Assembly: GCA_034421575.1 (NCBI GenBank)
Contig: DAOUKG010000009.1
Coordinates: forward strand, 1-13,901
Direction of reading: 5' to 3'
Length of the DNA stretch: 13,901 nucleotides
Origin: VXLM01 sp034421575
GTDB lineage: Bacteria > Chloroflexota > Dehalococcoidia > Lucifugimonadales > VXLM01
Part shown: in pieces, positions 13,782 to 13,901 of the stretch
Numbering within the stretch: position 1 is the first letter of the stretch
Layout: each line of letters begins with the position of its first letter
Position numbers and translations under genes: made by a program
The notes under the pieces: generated by a model
Database searches by the model: none
Seen by the model: only the letters and a program-made list of their open reading frames with translations
What the model was told of the DNA's origin: nothing

Positions 13782-13796
13782 CTAGTATCGTACTAG
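13782..13796. promoter_or_regulatory. Inverted repeat CTAGTA-TCG-TACTAG, candidate operator
   Basis: Six-base perfect arms around three bases lie 22 bp upstream of the membrane protein start and overlap the best -10 candidate on the minus strand, TACGAT (plus 13788-13793). The position suits a repressor site. No matching -35 stands out. Confidence 0.35.
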
Positions 13797-13809
13797 TGGT
13801 CGAACATTG

Positions 13810-13837
13810 TTGAAATGAAGGTCTGAAAAGGCATATT
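13810..13837 (+). promoter_or_regulatory. Candidate promoter of the right-edge gene
   Basis: TTGAAA (13810-13815) and CATATT (13832-13837) are spaced by 16 bp, matching the sigma-70 consensus in five and four of six positions. Transcription would start near 13844. If so, the anti-Shine-Dalgarno stretch at 13835-13842 would not be in the mRNA. Confidence 0.35.
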
Positions 13838-13878
13838 CCTCCGAGAGGTTCAATCATACGATTGAGTAAAGGAGGAAT
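13835..13878 (+). promoter_or_regulatory. Inverted repeats that could mask the ribosome binding site of the right-edge gene
   Basis: ATTCCTCC (13835-13842) is perfectly complementary to GGAGGAAT (13871-13878), which contains the ribosome binding site. Between them TCAATC (13850-13855) and GATTGA (13860-13865) form an inner hairpin with the loop ATAC. A transcript starting upstream of 13835 could fold into a nested structure that hides the ribosome binding site. Confidence 0.35.
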
Positions 13879-13882
13879 CACC

Positions 13883-13901
13883 ATGCCGACCAAGAAGTAC
13901 C
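13883..13901 (+). CDS. Start of a gene cut by the right window edge
   Basis: An ATG at 13883 with a strong GGAGG seven bases upstream begins the reading MPTKKY and runs off the window. Six residues are too few to name a product. The ribosome binding site and the hairpin-rich leader make it a likely true start. Confidence 0.55.

Noticed and set aside
13793..13834. A 13-codon minus-strand frame, MPFQTFISTMFDH, upstream of the small membrane protein
   Set aside because: GGAGG lies only three bases before its ATG, it is very short, and nothing else supports translation. It may be a by-product of the inverted repeat.
1..13901. CRISPR arrays, tRNA or rRNA genes
   Set aside because: No regularly spaced direct repeats, cloverleaf-like sequence or conserved rRNA segment was found by reading either strand.

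Overview
The window looks like a bacterial chromosome of moderately high GC, most likely from an uncultured lineage. The actinobacterial-type dCTP deaminase, the CtBP-like dehydrogenase and the dispersed palindromic repeats between genes would fit a Chloroflexota (Dehalococcoidia/SAR202-like) genome. That placement is inference from gene style and rests on no marker gene. All calls come from reading the sequence; no database was searched.

Layout. (1) Positions 1-1945 look accessory: a tail that resembles an IS630-type transposase, then, facing it, a translationally coupled pair of an ABC-type AAA ATPase (COG4637-like) and a DUF4276 protein with Toprim-like acidic motifs. The pair resembles known two-gene ATPase + Toprim defence modules. 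(2) Positions 2027-6092 hold a tight minus-strand operon in the order dcd, ribD, ribE, ribBA, ribH. It contains every riboflavin-ring enzyme from GTP and ribulose-5-phosphate to riboflavin except the intermediate phosphatase, with dCTP deaminase as first gene. Its promoter leaves a leader of only about 35 nt, too short for an FMN riboswitch. (3) A lone phosphoglycosyl transferase gene (minus) is divergent from a two-gene plus-strand operon: a D-2-hydroxyacid dehydrogenase and prephenate dehydratase. A perfect 14-bp palindrome sits inside the core promoter of the transferase gene. (4) Convergent with pheA, and overlapping it by 17 bp, is a prephenate dehydrogenase with an unexplained C-terminal region of about 180 residues. 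(5) A repeat-rich gap of about 460 bp is followed by a class I glutamine-amidotransferase-like protein whose usual catalytic His and Glu are replaced. (6) Next comes a sulfite-oxidase-family molybdoenzyme with a Tat-type lipoprotein signal. (7) The right end has a small two-helix membrane protein and, divergent from it, the first codons of another gene with a strong ribosome binding site that could be masked by its own leader.

How the genes work together. The dcd-rib block is a biosynthetic unit producing dUMP/dUTP and riboflavin. PheA and TyrA split prephenate between phenylalanine and tyrosine, and the dehydrogenase three bases upstream of pheA may act on a related 2-keto acid. The ATPase/Toprim pair is the best candidate for a less-described system. 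The remaining genes look like single-gene units.
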